Assembly: GCA_963169595.1 (NCBI GenBank)
Contig: CAUJFM010000204.1
Span: forward strand, 1 to 32,558
Direction of reading: 5' to 3'
Source of the DNA: Bacteroidota bacterium
GTDB taxonomy: Bacteria > Bacteroidota > Bacteroidia > Flavobacteriales_F > PHOS-HE28
DNA length: 32,558 nt
This document shows, in pieces, positions 14,350 to 23,902 of the stretch; within the stretch, counting starts at the first letter, position 1; every line of letters starts with the position of its first letter. The position numbers were made by a program, and so were the translations under genes. The notes under the pieces were generated by a model. That model did not search any database, was not told the origin of the DNA, and saw nothing but the letters and a program-made list of their open reading frames with translations.

Positions 14350-15189
14350 TCAGGCGCCCTTCTTGGCGTTGATGCGTTCCAGGATGAACTTGTTCGTCGG
14401 GTTCTTCGGGCGACGGGTCTTCTTGCCCTTCGCCAGGAGGCCCTTGCGGCTGCGCGGGTGACCACCCGAAGCACGGCCCTCGCCACCACCCATCGGGTGA
14501 TCGACCGGGTTCATGGCCACCGCACGGGTGCGGGGACGACGACCCTGCCAGCGGCTGCGGCCGGCCTTGCCGCTCTTCTGCAGCATGTGCTCGCTGTTGC
14601 CCACGGTGCCCACGGTGGCCATGCAGGTCACCAGCACCATGCGCAGTTCGCCGCTCGGCATCTTCAGCGTGGCGTAGCGGCCCTCACGGGCGCTCAGCTG
14701 GGCGAAGGTGCCGGCGCTGCGGGCGATGGCACCGCCCTTGCCGGGCTGCAGTTCGATGTTGTGCACCACCGTGCCCACGGGGATCTCGCTCAGCGGAAGG
14801 GTGTTGCCCACTTCGGGGGCCACGCCGGTCTTGCCGCTCAGGAGGGTCTGCCCCACCTGCAGGCCGTTCGGTGCCAGGATGTAGCGCTTCTCGCCATCGG
14901 CGTAGTGCAGCAGGGCGATGCGCGCGGTGCGGTTCGGATCGTACTCGATGGTCTTCACCACCGCAGGGATGCCGTACTTCTCACGCTTCATGTCCACCTC
15001 GCGGTAGCGCTGCTTGTGACCACCGCCGATGTAGCGCATGGTCATCTTGCCTTGGTTGTTGCGGCCACCGCTCTTGGTGGAACCGCTGGTCAGCGACTTC
15101 TCGGGGACACGCGTGGTGATGCCGTCGAAGTCGGTGATCACCCGGTGACGGGTGCCCGGGGTGACCGGATTGAGTTTGCGGATGCCCAT
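14350..15189 (-). CDS. rplB: 50S ribosomal protein L2
   Basis: L2 is essential for subunit joining and sits close to the peptidyl-transferase centre. The 279-aa product starts MGIRKLNPVTPGTRHRVITD, has the OB/SH3 core with NIELQPGKGGAIARSAGTFA, and near the end the conserved AMNPVDHPMGGGEGRASGGH, whose His corresponds to the functionally important His of E. coli L2. It lies between rplW (3 nt) and rpsS (12 nt). Confidence 0.99.
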   Translation of the reverse strand: MGIRKLNPVTPGTRHRVITDFDGITTRVPEKSLTSGSTKSGGRNNQGKMTMRYIGGGHKQRYREVDMKREKYGIPAVVKTIEYDPNRTARIALLHYADGEKRYILAPNGLQVGQTLLSGKTGVAPEVGNTLPLSEIPVGTVVHNIELQPGKGGAIARSAGTFAQLSAREGRYATLKMPSGELRMVLVTCMATVGTVGNSEHMLQKSGKAGRSRWQGRRPRTRAVAMNPVDHPMGGGEGRASGGHPRSRKGLLAKGKKTRRPKNPTNKFILERINAKKGA

Positions 15190-15192
15190 GGC

Positions 15193-15486
15193 TTAGATGC
15201 TGCTGTAGAGGTCGATGGTCTCGCCGCCCTTCACGGTCACGATGGCCTTCTTGAAGCTCGGCGTGCGGCCCTTCAGGATGTTGGTCTTGGTGTACCGCGT
15301 GCGGGTCTTGCCGCGGCAGATCATGGTGCGTACGCCCGTCACGGTGACGTTGTACTCCTTCTCCACCGCCTGCTTGATCTGCACCTTGTTGCTGGTCTTG
15401 GCCACCACGAACCCGTAACGGTTCTCCTTCTCGCCCTGGGCGGTCATCTTCTCGGTGACGATCGGTCGGATGATGATCTGGCTCAT
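15193..15486 (-). CDS. rplW: 50S ribosomal protein L23
   Basis: L23 sits at the tunnel exit and is the docking site for trigger factor and SRP. The 97-aa product starts MSQIIIRPIVTEKMTAQGEK (the PIVTEK motif carries the family's factor-binding Glu), then RYGFVVAKTSNKVQIKQAVE and the GKTRTRYTKTNILKGRTPSF region. It is packed 3 nt from both rplD and rplB. Confidence 0.98.
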   Translation of the reverse strand: MSQIIIRPIVTEKMTAQGEKENRYGFVVAKTSNKVQIKQAVEKEYNVTVTGVRTMICRGKTRTRYTKTNILKGRTPSFKKAIVTVKGGETIDLYSSI

Positions 15487-15489
15487 GGC

Positions 15490-16122
15490 TTACTTGGTGA
15501 GGGTGGTTTCCAGCGGGGCGATGGCATCCTGGAGGATGATCAGGCCGTTGGCGTTCATGATGTCGTAGGTGTTCAGCTCGGAGGCCACCACCACCTTGGC
15601 ACCCTGGAGGTTCCGTGCGCTCAACAGCACGTTGTCATCCTTGGAGGGCACCACCAGCACGCTCTTGCGCGTGTCCAGCTGGAAGGCCTTGAGCAGATCG
15701 GCGTAAGCCTTGGTCTTGGGGGCGGACAGGCCGGTGGTGTCCAGCACCTTGATGGCACCATCCTTCGCCTTGTAGGTGAGCGCGCTGCGACGGGCCAGGT
15801 CCTTCACCTTGCGGTTGAGCTTGAAGTCGTAATCGCGGGGCTGCGGACCGAACACGCGGGCACCACCCTTGAACAGCGGGCTCTTGATGGAACCCTTGCG
15901 GGAACCGCCCGTGCCCTTCTGGCGGTGCAGCTTCTTGGTGCTGCCGCTCACCTCGCTCTTCTCGAGCGTCTTGGCCGTACCCTGGCGCTTGTTGGCCAGG
16001 TGCTGCTTCACGTCCAGCCAGATGGCGTGGTCGTTGGGCTTCTCGATCGCGAAGACCGCGTCGTTCAGCTTGGCTTTCTTGCCGGTGGACTTGCCGTCCT
16101 TGCCGTAGATCTCGAGTTCCAT
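15490..16122 (-). CDS. rplD: 50S ribosomal protein L4
   Basis: L4 extends a loop into the nascent-peptide tunnel; in E. coli it also represses the S10 operon. The 210-aa product has the tunnel-loop signature KLHRQKGTGGSRKGSIKSPL followed by FKGGARVFGPQPRDYDFKLN, a Rossmann-like C-terminal part with TRKSVLVVPSKDDNVLLSAR, and ends APLETTLTK. The spacing to rplC is 1 nt and to rplW 3 nt. No L4-type leader was recognised because rpsJ is not preceded by a separate operon leader here. Confidence 0.98.
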   Translation of the reverse strand: MELEIYGKDGKSTGKKAKLNDAVFAIEKPNDHAIWLDVKQHLANKRQGTAKTLEKSEVSGSTKKLHRQKGTGGSRKGSIKSPLFKGGARVFGPQPRDYDFKLNRKVKDLARRSALTYKAKDGAIKVLDTTGLSAPKTKAYADLLKAFQLDTRKSVLVVPSKDDNVLLSARNLQGAKVVVASELNTYDIMNANGLIILQDAIAPLETTLTK

Positions 16123-16123
16123 C

Positions 16124-16741
16124 TTACTTCCAGATGATCACGTAGCTGCCCTTGGGACCGGGTACGGTGCCCTTGAGCAACAACAGGTTCTTGCCTGCGT
16201 CCACTTTCACCACCTTCAGGTTCTCGGTGGTCACCTTGTTCCCACCGGTGCGGCCGGCCATACGCAGGCCCTTGAACACGCGGCTGGGGTACGAGCTGCC
16301 GCCCAGCGAACCGGGGGCGCGGCTCCGGTCGTGCTGACCGTGCGTGCCTTCGCCCACACCGCTGAAGCCGTGGCGCTTCACCACGCCCTGGAAGCCCTTG
16401 CCCTTGCTGTTGCCGGTCACGGTCACGTAGCTGCCCTCCTCGAAGAGGTCAACACCGATGGTGTCACCGAGCTTCAGCTCCTGCTCGAACTCCTTGAACT
16501 CGTGGGCCTTCACCTTGGGGGTGGTGCCAGCCTTCTTGTAGTGCCCCAGTGCCGCAGCAGGGGTGTTCTTCTCACGGCGCTCACCGTAGGCCAGCTGCAC
16601 TGCTGTGTAGCCGTCCTTGTCGGTGGTCTTCACGTGGGTCACCACGTTGGGCGACGCCTCGATCACCGTACAGGCCACCAGGCTCCCGTCCGTATCGAAC
16701 AGGCTGGTCATGCCGATCTTCTTTCCGATCAATCCGCTCAT
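16124..16741 (-). CDS. rplC: 50S ribosomal protein L3
   Basis: L3 is an early-assembly 50S protein with a long finger near the peptidyl-transferase centre. The 205-aa product starts MSGLIGKKIGMTSLFDTDGS. The second half has the signature NSKGKGFQGVVKRHGFSGVG, then THGQHDRSRAPGSLGGSSYP (finger loop) and RVFKGLRMAGRTGGNKVTTE. Its stop lies 1 nt before the rplD start. Confidence 0.99.
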   Translation of the reverse strand: MSGLIGKKIGMTSLFDTDGSLVACTVIEASPNVVTHVKTTDKDGYTAVQLAYGERREKNTPAAALGHYKKAGTTPKVKAHEFKEFEQELKLGDTIGVDLFEEGSYVTVTGNSKGKGFQGVVKRHGFSGVGEGTHGQHDRSRAPGSLGGSSYPSRVFKGLRMAGRTGGNKVTTENLKVVKVDAGKNLLLLKGTVPGPKGSYVIIWK

Positions 16742-16760
16742 GGCTGTGTCGTGTTATCGG

Positions 16761-17066
16761 TCAGACTTTGATCTCCACGTCCACGCCGCTGGGGAGTTCC
16801 AGCTTCATCAGGGCATCGATCGTCTTGGAGGACGAACTGTAGATGTCCATCATGCGCTTGTAGCTGCAGAGCTGGAACTGCTCGCGGGCCTTCTTGTTCA
16901 CGTGCGGGGAGCGGAGCACGGTGAAAATGCGCTTGTGGGTGGGCAGAGGGATGGGACCACTCACCACGGCGCCCGTGCTCTTCACCGTCTTTACGATCTT
17001 CTCGGCGCTCTTGTCGACGAGATTGTGATCGTAGGACCGCAGTTTGATGCGGATCTTCTGGGTCAT
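16761..17066 (-). CDS. rpsJ: 30S ribosomal protein S10 / NusE
   Basis: S10 is a 30S head protein and, as NusE, joins antitermination complexes. The 101-aa product starts MTQKIRIKLRSYDHNLVDKS and has GAVVSGPIPLPTHKRIFTVL, SPHVNKKAREQFQLCSYKRM and the C-terminal LKLPSGVDVEIKV-type end (LELPSGVDVEIKV). It lies 11 nt after fusA, with no tuf between, so the str and S10 operons are joined. Confidence 0.99.
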   Translation of the reverse strand: MTQKIRIKLRSYDHNLVDKSAEKIVKTVKSTGAVVSGPIPLPTHKRIFTVLRSPHVNKKAREQFQLCSYKRMMDIYSSSSKTIDALMKLELPSGVDVEIKV

Positions 17067-17077
17067 CGCTGTTGGCG

Positions 17078-19186
<2,109 letters not shown>

Positions 19187-19211
19187 TGTCTGCTCTCGCT
19201 ACCGTCGGTTA

Positions 19212-19676
19212 TCAGAATCGGAAGTGGCTGAAGGCCTTGTTGGCCTCGGCCATCTTGTGGACCTCCTCCTTCTTCTTGAAGGCGGCACCCTCCTCCTTGG
19301 AGGCGGCCAGGATCTCGTTGGCCAGCTTCATGGCCATGCTGCGCTCGTTGCGACCGCGGGCATAGCCGATCAGCCACTTCATGGCCAGGCTGCGCTTGCG
19401 GTCCTCACGCACCGCCTGCGGGATCTGGAAGTTGGCACCACCCACACGGCGGCTGCGCACCTCCACCTGGGGCGTTACGTTCTGCAGGGCCTTGCGGAAC
19501 ACCTCCAGACCGTCCTCGCCGCTCTTCTCCGCAACGATGTCGATGGCGTTGTAGAAGATGTCGAACGACTTGCTCTTCTTGCCGTCGTACATCAGGTTGT
19601 TCACGAACTTGGTCACCTGCTCATCGCCGAACTTGGGGTCGGGCAGGATCGTGTGCTTTACCGCTTTCTTCCGCAT
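19212..19676 (-). CDS. rpsG: 30S ribosomal protein S7
   Basis: S7 nucleates 30S head assembly and lies at the E site; in E. coli it represses the str operon by binding between rpsL and rpsG. The 154-aa product starts MRKKAVKHTILPDPKFGDEQ and has VTPQVEVRSRRVGGANFQIP, AMKWLIGYARGRNERSMAMK and ends EANKAFSHFRF. The gap to rpsL is only 26 nt, too short for the ~100-nt E. coli type S7 site. Confidence 0.99.
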   Translation of the reverse strand: MRKKAVKHTILPDPKFGDEQVTKFVNNLMYDGKKSKSFDIFYNAIDIVAEKSGEDGLEVFRKALQNVTPQVEVRSRRVGGANFQIPQAVREDRKRSLAMKWLIGYARGRNERSMAMKLANEILAASKEEGAAFKKKEEVHKMAEANKAFSHFRF

Positions 19677-19702
19677 GGCTCGTTTACGCTATCCGTGAAC
19701 GC

Positions 19703-20101
19703 TTACTTCTTCTTGGCAGGCGCCTGTCCGGGCTTCGGACGCTTGGTGCCGTACTTGGAACGACGCTGGTTGCGGCCCTCCACACCCGAAGTGTCGAGCA
19801 CGCCGCGCACAATGTGGTACTTCACGCCGGGGAGGTCCTTCACACGACCGCCGCGCACCAGCACGATGCTGTGCTCCTGCAGGTTGTGACCTTCACCGCC
19901 GATGTAGGCGATGACCTCGTAACCGTTCACCAGGCGGACCTTGGCCACCTTGCGAAGTGCCGAGTTCGGCTTCTTCGGGGTGGTGGTGTACACCTTGGTG
20001 CATACGCCGCGGCGCTGAGGGCAACGGGTCAGTGCGACCGATTTGCTCTTGTACTCAGGGTTCTCGCGGCCCTTGCGGATCAGCTGTTGGATGGTTGGCA
20101 T
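19703..20101 (-). CDS. rpsL: 30S ribosomal protein S12
   Basis: S12 controls decoding accuracy at the A site. The 132-aa product starts MPTIQQLIRKGRENPEYKSK and has YTTTPKKPNSALRKVAKVRL with Lys43, and the loop GGRVKDLPGVKYHIVRG with Lys88 and Asp89 (the family's beta-methylthiolation site). Both lysines whose change gives streptomycin resistance are wild type. The tail ends RPKPGQAPAKKK. AAAGGAG just before the ATG looks like a Shine-Dalgarno sequence. It is the first gene of the 33-gene array. Confidence 0.99.
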   Translation of the reverse strand: MPTIQQLIRKGRENPEYKSKSVALTRCPQRRGVCTKVYTTTPKKPNSALRKVAKVRLVNGYEVIAYIGGEGHNLQEHSIVLVRGGRVKDLPGVKYHIVRGVLDTSGVEGRNQRRSKYGTKRPKPGQAPAKKK

Positions 20102-20127
20102 GAGCTCCTTTCGTCTTGGCTGTCAGG

Positions 20128-20155
20128 CGTTTCCGCGCACTTCTTGGCGAAAACG
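20128..20155 (-). promoter_or_regulatory. stem-loop in the str-operon leader
   Basis: On the minus strand CGTTTTCGC and GCGGAAACG form a 9-bp stem with one G-T pair and a 10-nt loop. It sits in the predicted 5' leader between the putative -7 box (20161-20168) and the rpsL start (20101), ending about 26 nt before the ATG. No T-run follows, so it is not a terminator. It could be an autoregulatory or mRNA-stability element. Confidence 0.45.
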
Positions 20156-20160
20156 GGCTG

Positions 20161-20168
20161 CGAAGGTA
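20161..20168 (-). promoter_or_regulatory. putative -7 box of the str/S10/spc/alpha array
   Basis: TACCTTCG on the minus strand matches TAnnTTTG with one difference. It would give a leader of about 50-55 nt before rpsL. The -33 region is weak: a TTCG about 15 nt upstream. It is the best -7 candidate seen upstream of rpsL on this strand. Confidence 0.45.
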
Positions 20169-20260
20169 CACAGATCCCCGTTCCGAACACCCATCGGTTG
20201 ATGAAAAAGTCCAGCGCGGGCCGTTCACTCCTCGTCCGGCGACATTCCGCCAGCCCCTCC

Positions 20261-20305
20261 ACATTTAACATAACCGATTGTAATTCATGTGTTTACATTC
20301 ATTCA
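20261..20305. other. AT-rich patch in the rpsL / fic divergent region
   Basis: The 308-bp region between rpsL and the Fic gene (20102-20409) contains no convincing gene. Its centre, about 45 bp, is strikingly AT-rich against the GC-rich surroundings and contains TTTAACATAACC and CATGTGTTTACATTC. It may be an upstream promoter element or regulator site for one or both divergent units. No clear TAnnTTTG box for the Fic gene was found. Confidence 0.4.
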
Positions 20306-20390
20306 CGCGGGTCCATGGCACCCCTGTGAGCGCATGAGCGGACCTCCCACACGGCTTGCATCCACCGGTGGAAGACCTCATCTTTGTTCA

Positions 20391-20402
20391 GATCATTTGA
20401 TC
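20391..20402. promoter_or_regulatory. palindrome just upstream of the Fic gene
   Basis: GATCATTTGATC is a perfect 5-bp inverted repeat with a 2-bp spacer, ending 7 bp before the Fic ATG. The Fic protein has a predicted C-terminal winged helix, so an autoregulatory operator is possible. This is inference; a 5-bp arm can occur by chance. Confidence 0.35.
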
Positions 20403-20409
20403 TTATTCC

Positions 20410-21387
20410 ATGGACCTCGGCAGCGTCACCTACTACTCCATCGACCCCCGGATGCTCCACCTCCTGGCCACCATCCACCACCGGCTGGGGGAGGTCCATG
20501 CCCGGCACCTGCACCGCTGCCCGCCCGCGCTGGAGAAAGCCTACCGCGTGAGCAGTGTGCACGCCACCCTGGCCATCGAGGGCAGCGAGGTGGACATGCT
20601 CCCGGTGGCGGAGCTGGTCAGCCGGCCGTCGCAGGTGCAGGGCCCCGCCGACCTGGAGGTGGTGAACACGCACCGGGTGCTGGAGCTCCTGCCCCACCTG
20701 GACCCCTTCCTGGCGAACGACCTGCGCCAGGCCCATGCGGTGCTGATGCACGGGCTTGCCCTGGACGCGGGACACTACCGCACCGGGCCCATGGACGTGC
20801 TCTATGGCGACCCCGAGCCCCTCCGCGTGGCCCCGGCGATCGACCTGCCGGCCACCGTGCAGGACCTGCTCCGCTTCGCCGAGGATGACGACTTCCCGCC
20901 ATTGATCACCAGTTGCGTCCTGCATTTCGGGCTCATCTACCTGCGCCCCTTCGCTGCCGGCAATGGCCGGTTGGCGCGCCTGTGGCAGAAGCGCCTCCTC
21001 ATGCGCCATTGGGATGTGTTCAGCTTCCTTCCCGTGGAAGCCTTCATCCTGAACACCGCGCCGGCCTACCACGCCTCCTTGGAGTATGCCGATCGGCGCG
21101 GCGACTGCGGTGGCTTCATCACCTACCTGCTCGAACGCATCGATGAGGCCCTGGCCGAACTGCTCGCCGAGCCGGACCCCGTGCGCAAGGCCCCCGACCG
21201 CATGGCCACCTTCCTCCAGCAATGGGGCGTGCGTCCTTTCCGACGGAAGGACTACCTGGCCTTCTTTCCCGAGCTGAGCACCGCCACCGCCACACGCGAC
21301 CTGGCCGAGTCCTGCCGGGCCGGACGGATCACTTCCGCAGGTGAACGCCGCGCCACGCGCTACACGGCACGCACGGCCGCGCTCTAG
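20410..21387 (+). CDS. Fic-fold protein with degenerate catalytic motif and C-terminal winged helix
   Basis: Fic proteins usually transfer AMP from ATP to a hydroxyl on a target protein. This 325-aa product has the class-II inhibitory motif (T53-LAI-E57-G58), the GHYRTGPMDVLYG segment at 121-133 and the Fic core at 178-190. The canonical core is HPFx(D/E)GNGRxxR; here it is R179-PFA-A183-GNGRLAR190, so the catalytic His is Arg and the acidic metal ligand is Ala. The phosphate-binding GNGR and last Arg remain. Residues ~265-320 (FRRKDYLAFFPELSTATATR) look like the winged-helix domain common in such proteins. The frame is intact with no sign of decay. It is probably inactive as an AMP-transferase, or acts as a regulator or with altered chemistry. 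The start at 20410 has no clear ribosome site. Confidence 0.85.
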   Translation: MDLGSVTYYSIDPRMLHLLATIHHRLGEVHARHLHRCPPALEKAYRVSSVHATLAIEGSEVDMLPVAELVSRPSQVQGPADLEVVNTHRVLELLPHLDPFLANDLRQAHAVLMHGLALDAGHYRTGPMDVLYGDPEPLRVAPAIDLPATVQDLLRFAEDDDFPPLITSCVLHFGLIYLRPFAAGNGRLARLWQKRLLMRHWDVFSFLPVEAFILNTAPAYHASLEYADRRGDCGGFITYLLERIDEALAELLAEPDPVRKAPDRMATFLQQWGVRPFRRKDYLAFFPELSTATATRDLAESCRAGRITSAGERRATRYTARTAAL

Positions 21388-21426
21388 AGCTTATCAACAG
21401 GCGCCGGCCGACCCCGGTACCCCGGC

Positions 21427-21434
21427 TACCTTTG
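21427..21434 (+). promoter_or_regulatory. -7 box TACCTTTG of uvrD/pcrA
   Basis: TACCTTTG is an exact TAnnTTTG box. Only 8 nt separate it from the helicase ATG at 21443, so transcription should start within a few bases of the start codon, giving a leaderless or nearly leaderless mRNA. No convincing -33 TTTG was seen. Confidence 0.6.
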
Positions 21435-21442
21435 CAGGCTGC

Positions 21443-23830
21443 ATGAACTATCTCGACGGCCTCAATCCCGCCCAGCGTGCCGCCGTGGAGGCCACCGAAG
21501 GCCCCAACATGGTGATCGCCGGTGCCGGCAGCGGAAAAACGCGCGTGCTCACCATGCGCATCGCCCACCTGATGGCCGCCAAGGGCGTGGACCCCTTCCG
21601 CATCCTGGCCCTCACCTTCACCAACAAGGCGGCCAAGGAGATGAAGGAGCGCATCGGCAAGATCCTGGGCCAGCAGGGCAGCACCGAGGCACGCAACCTG
21701 TGGATGGGCACCTTCCACAGCGTGTTCGCCCGCATCCTTCGCGCGGAGGCCGACAAGCTCGGCTACCCGAAGGACTTCACCATCTACGATTCCGACGACA
21801 GCCGCAGTGTGATCAAGGGCATCCTGAAGGAGTGGCAGCTGGACGACAAGCTCTACAAGCCCAACCAGGTGCATGCCCGCATCAGCATCGCGAAGAACAA
21901 CCTCATCGGTCCGCTGGAATACCTGGCCAACGCCGAGCTGATGGCGAACGACGCCAGCACCGGGCGCGAGAAGATCGGTGAGATCTACAAGGCCTATGCG
22001 GAGAAGTGCTTCCGCGCCGGCGCCATGGACTTCGACGACCTGCTGTTCAACACCGCGCTGCTGTTCCGCGACCATCCGGAGGCCATGCTGAAGTACCAGC
22101 AGCGCTTCCAGTACATCCTCGTGGACGAGTACCAGGACACCAACCTGGTGCAGTACAACATCGTGCGCACCCTGGCCGCACGGCACGAGAACCTCACCGT
22201 GGTGGGCGACGACAGCCAGAGCATCTACGCCTTCCGCGGCGCCAACATCCAGAACATCCTCAACTTCCGCAGCGACTATCCGGACCACAAGCTCTTCAAG
22301 CTCGAGCAGAACTACCGCAGCACGAAGACGATCGTGGGCGCGGCCAATTCGCTCATCGAGAAGAACAGGGACCAGATCAAGAAGACCATCTGGACCGACA
22401 ATGCCGAGGGCGAGAAGATCCGGGTGCATCGCGCGCTGAGCGACAACGAGGAGGGCGCCTTCGTGGCGCACAGCATCTTCGAGACGCGGATGCAGCAACA
22501 GGCCGCCAACAAGGCCTTCGCCATCCTGTACCGCACCAACGCGCAGAGCCGCAGCATGGAGGAGGCGCTGCGCAAGCTGAACATCCCCTACCGCATCTAT
22601 GGCGGGCTCAGCTTCTACCAGCGCAAGGAGATCAAGGACCTGATCAGCTACTTCCGCCTGGTGTTCAACCCCAACGATGAGGAAGCACTGAAGCGCGTGA
22701 TCAACTACCCCACTCGGGGCATCGGGCAGACCACGGTGGACAAGCTGGTGGTGGCCAGCGCCGCGCACAAGCTGGGCATCTGGGACCTGCTCACCCAGCA
22801 CGCCGAGCTCATCGATGTGCATGGCGGCACGCGGAAGGCACTGGCCGACTTCGTGCTGATGATCCAGGGCTTCCAGGCCATGCTGCCCACGCAGAGCGCC
22901 GCCGTGCTCGGTGAGGAGATCGCCCGCCGCACGGGCATCACCCGGGAGCTGTTCACCGACAAGACCCCGGAAGGCGTGAGCCGCTACGAGAACGTGCAGG
23001 AACTGCTCGCGGGCATGAAGGAGTTCAGCGATGCGCAAGCCGAGGGCACCGATGTGCCCCGCACCCTGAGCGACTTCCTCATCGATGTGGCGCTGCTGAC
23101 CGACGCGGACAACGAGGACCCGAACGACACGGACCGCGTAAGCCTGATGACCATCCACGCGGCCAAGGGCCTGGAGTTCCCGTATGTACATGTGGTGGGC
23201 CTGGAGGAGGACCTCTTCCCCAACCTGATGGCGGTGCAGACCCGCGCCGACCTGGAGGAGGAGCGCCGCCTGTTCTATGTGGCCCTGACGCGGGCCGAGA
23301 AGCGCTGCACGCTGAGCTACGCGATGAGCCGCTACAAGTGGGGCAACCTCACGGCCAGCGAACCCAGCCGCTTCATCGACGAGATCGACCCGAAATTCCT
23401 GGAGATGCCGCGCAGCAGCGAACGCGCCGCGCCGAGCTACTCCACCACCCCACCCTGGGCCCGGCGTTCAGCCACGGAACAGCCTGGCGAGGAGCGCCCC
23501 TCCAAGCCCGTGTATGGCCGTGAACGCACCGCGCCCGGCATCCAGCGGCCCACCGCCCGGCCAACGCCTCCCCCACCCGCTCCCGAGGAGCGCCGCAACC
23601 TGAAGCGGATCAGCCCCAGTGGCACGCCCATGCAGGCCACCGGTTCCCTCGGTGGACCATCCGCGGACATCGCCGAAGGCATGACCGTGGAACACGAGCG
23701 CTTCGGCAAGGGCAAGGTGCTGAAGGTGGAAGGCAACGCGCCGGACCTCAAGGCCACGGTGTTCTTCCCGAGCGCGGGTCAGAAACAGCTGTTGCTGCGC
23801 TTCGCGAAATTGACGGTGGTGGAGGGCTGA
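21443..23830 (+). CDS. UvrD/PcrA/Rep-type superfamily 1 DNA helicase
   Basis: A 3'-5' DNA helicase for repair and replication-fork maintenance. The 795-aa product starts MNYLDGLNPAQRAAVEATEG; the Q motif is followed by Walker A AGAGSGKT (26-33), motif Ia LTFTNKAAKEMKER, Walker B VDEYQD (227-232), motif III VGDDSQSIYAFRGA, motif IV QNYRST and, near the end of the core, MTIHAAKGLEF and VALTRAEKR. A Pro-rich linker with RPTPPPPAPEERR leads to a C-terminal module (GMTVEHERFGKGKVLKVEG) like the PcrA/UvrD Tudor-like domain that contacts RNA polymerase. An upstream in-frame ATG at 21341 overlaps the Fic gene and would add 34 unrelated residues, so 21443 was chosen. Whether it is UvrD or PcrA cannot be settled here. 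Confidence 0.95.
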   Translation: MNYLDGLNPAQRAAVEATEGPNMVIAGAGSGKTRVLTMRIAHLMAAKGVDPFRILALTFTNKAAKEMKERIGKILGQQGSTEARNLWMGTFHSVFARILRAEADKLGYPKDFTIYDSDDSRSVIKGILKEWQLDDKLYKPNQVHARISIAKNNLIGPLEYLANAELMANDASTGREKIGEIYKAYAEKCFRAGAMDFDDLLFNTALLFRDHPEAMLKYQQRFQYILVDEYQDTNLVQYNIVRTLAARHENLTVVGDDSQSIYAFRGANIQNILNFRSDYPDHKLFKLEQNYRSTKTIVGAANSLIEKNRDQIKKTIWTDNAEGEKIRVHRALSDNEEGAFVAHSIFETRMQQQAANKAFAILYRTNAQSRSMEEALRKLNIPYRIYGGLSFYQRKEIKDLISYFRLVFNPNDEEALKRVINYPTRGIGQTTVDKLVVASAAHKLGIWDLLTQHAELIDVHGGTRKALADFVLMIQGFQAMLPTQSAAVLGEEIARRTGITRELFTDKTPEGVSRYENVQELLAGMKEFSDAQAEGTDVPRTLSDFLIDVALLTDADNEDPNDTDRVSLMTIHAAKGLEFPYVHVVGLEEDLFPNLMAVQTRADLEEERRLFYVALTRAEKRCTLSYAMSRYKWGNLTASEPSRFIDEIDPKFLEMPRSSERAAPSYSTTPPWARRSATEQPGEERPSKPVYGRERTAPGIQRPTARPTPPPPAPEERRNLKRISPSGTPMQATGSLGGPSADIAEGMTVEHERFGKGKVLKVEGNAPDLKATVFFPSAGQKQLLLRFAKLTVVEG

Positions 23831-23876
23831 GGCGATCGCCGCTCCCGTTCGGATGGGGGGACAGTCAGACCCTCGC

Positions 23877-23895
23877 TCGTGCATCCGCTGCACGA
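23877..23895. other. stem-loop between convergent helicase and DUF6089 genes
   Basis: TCGTGCA and TGCACGA form a perfect 7-bp stem with a 5-nt loop in the 72-bp gap between two converging genes. Position suits a shared terminator, but no T-run follows on either strand. Confidence 0.35.
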
Positions 23896-23902
23896 AGCCT
23901 CA

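Noticed and set aside
20410..21222. Minus-strand open frames opposite the Fic gene
   Set aside because: The plus-strand product has clear Fic motifs; the reverse frames have no domain.
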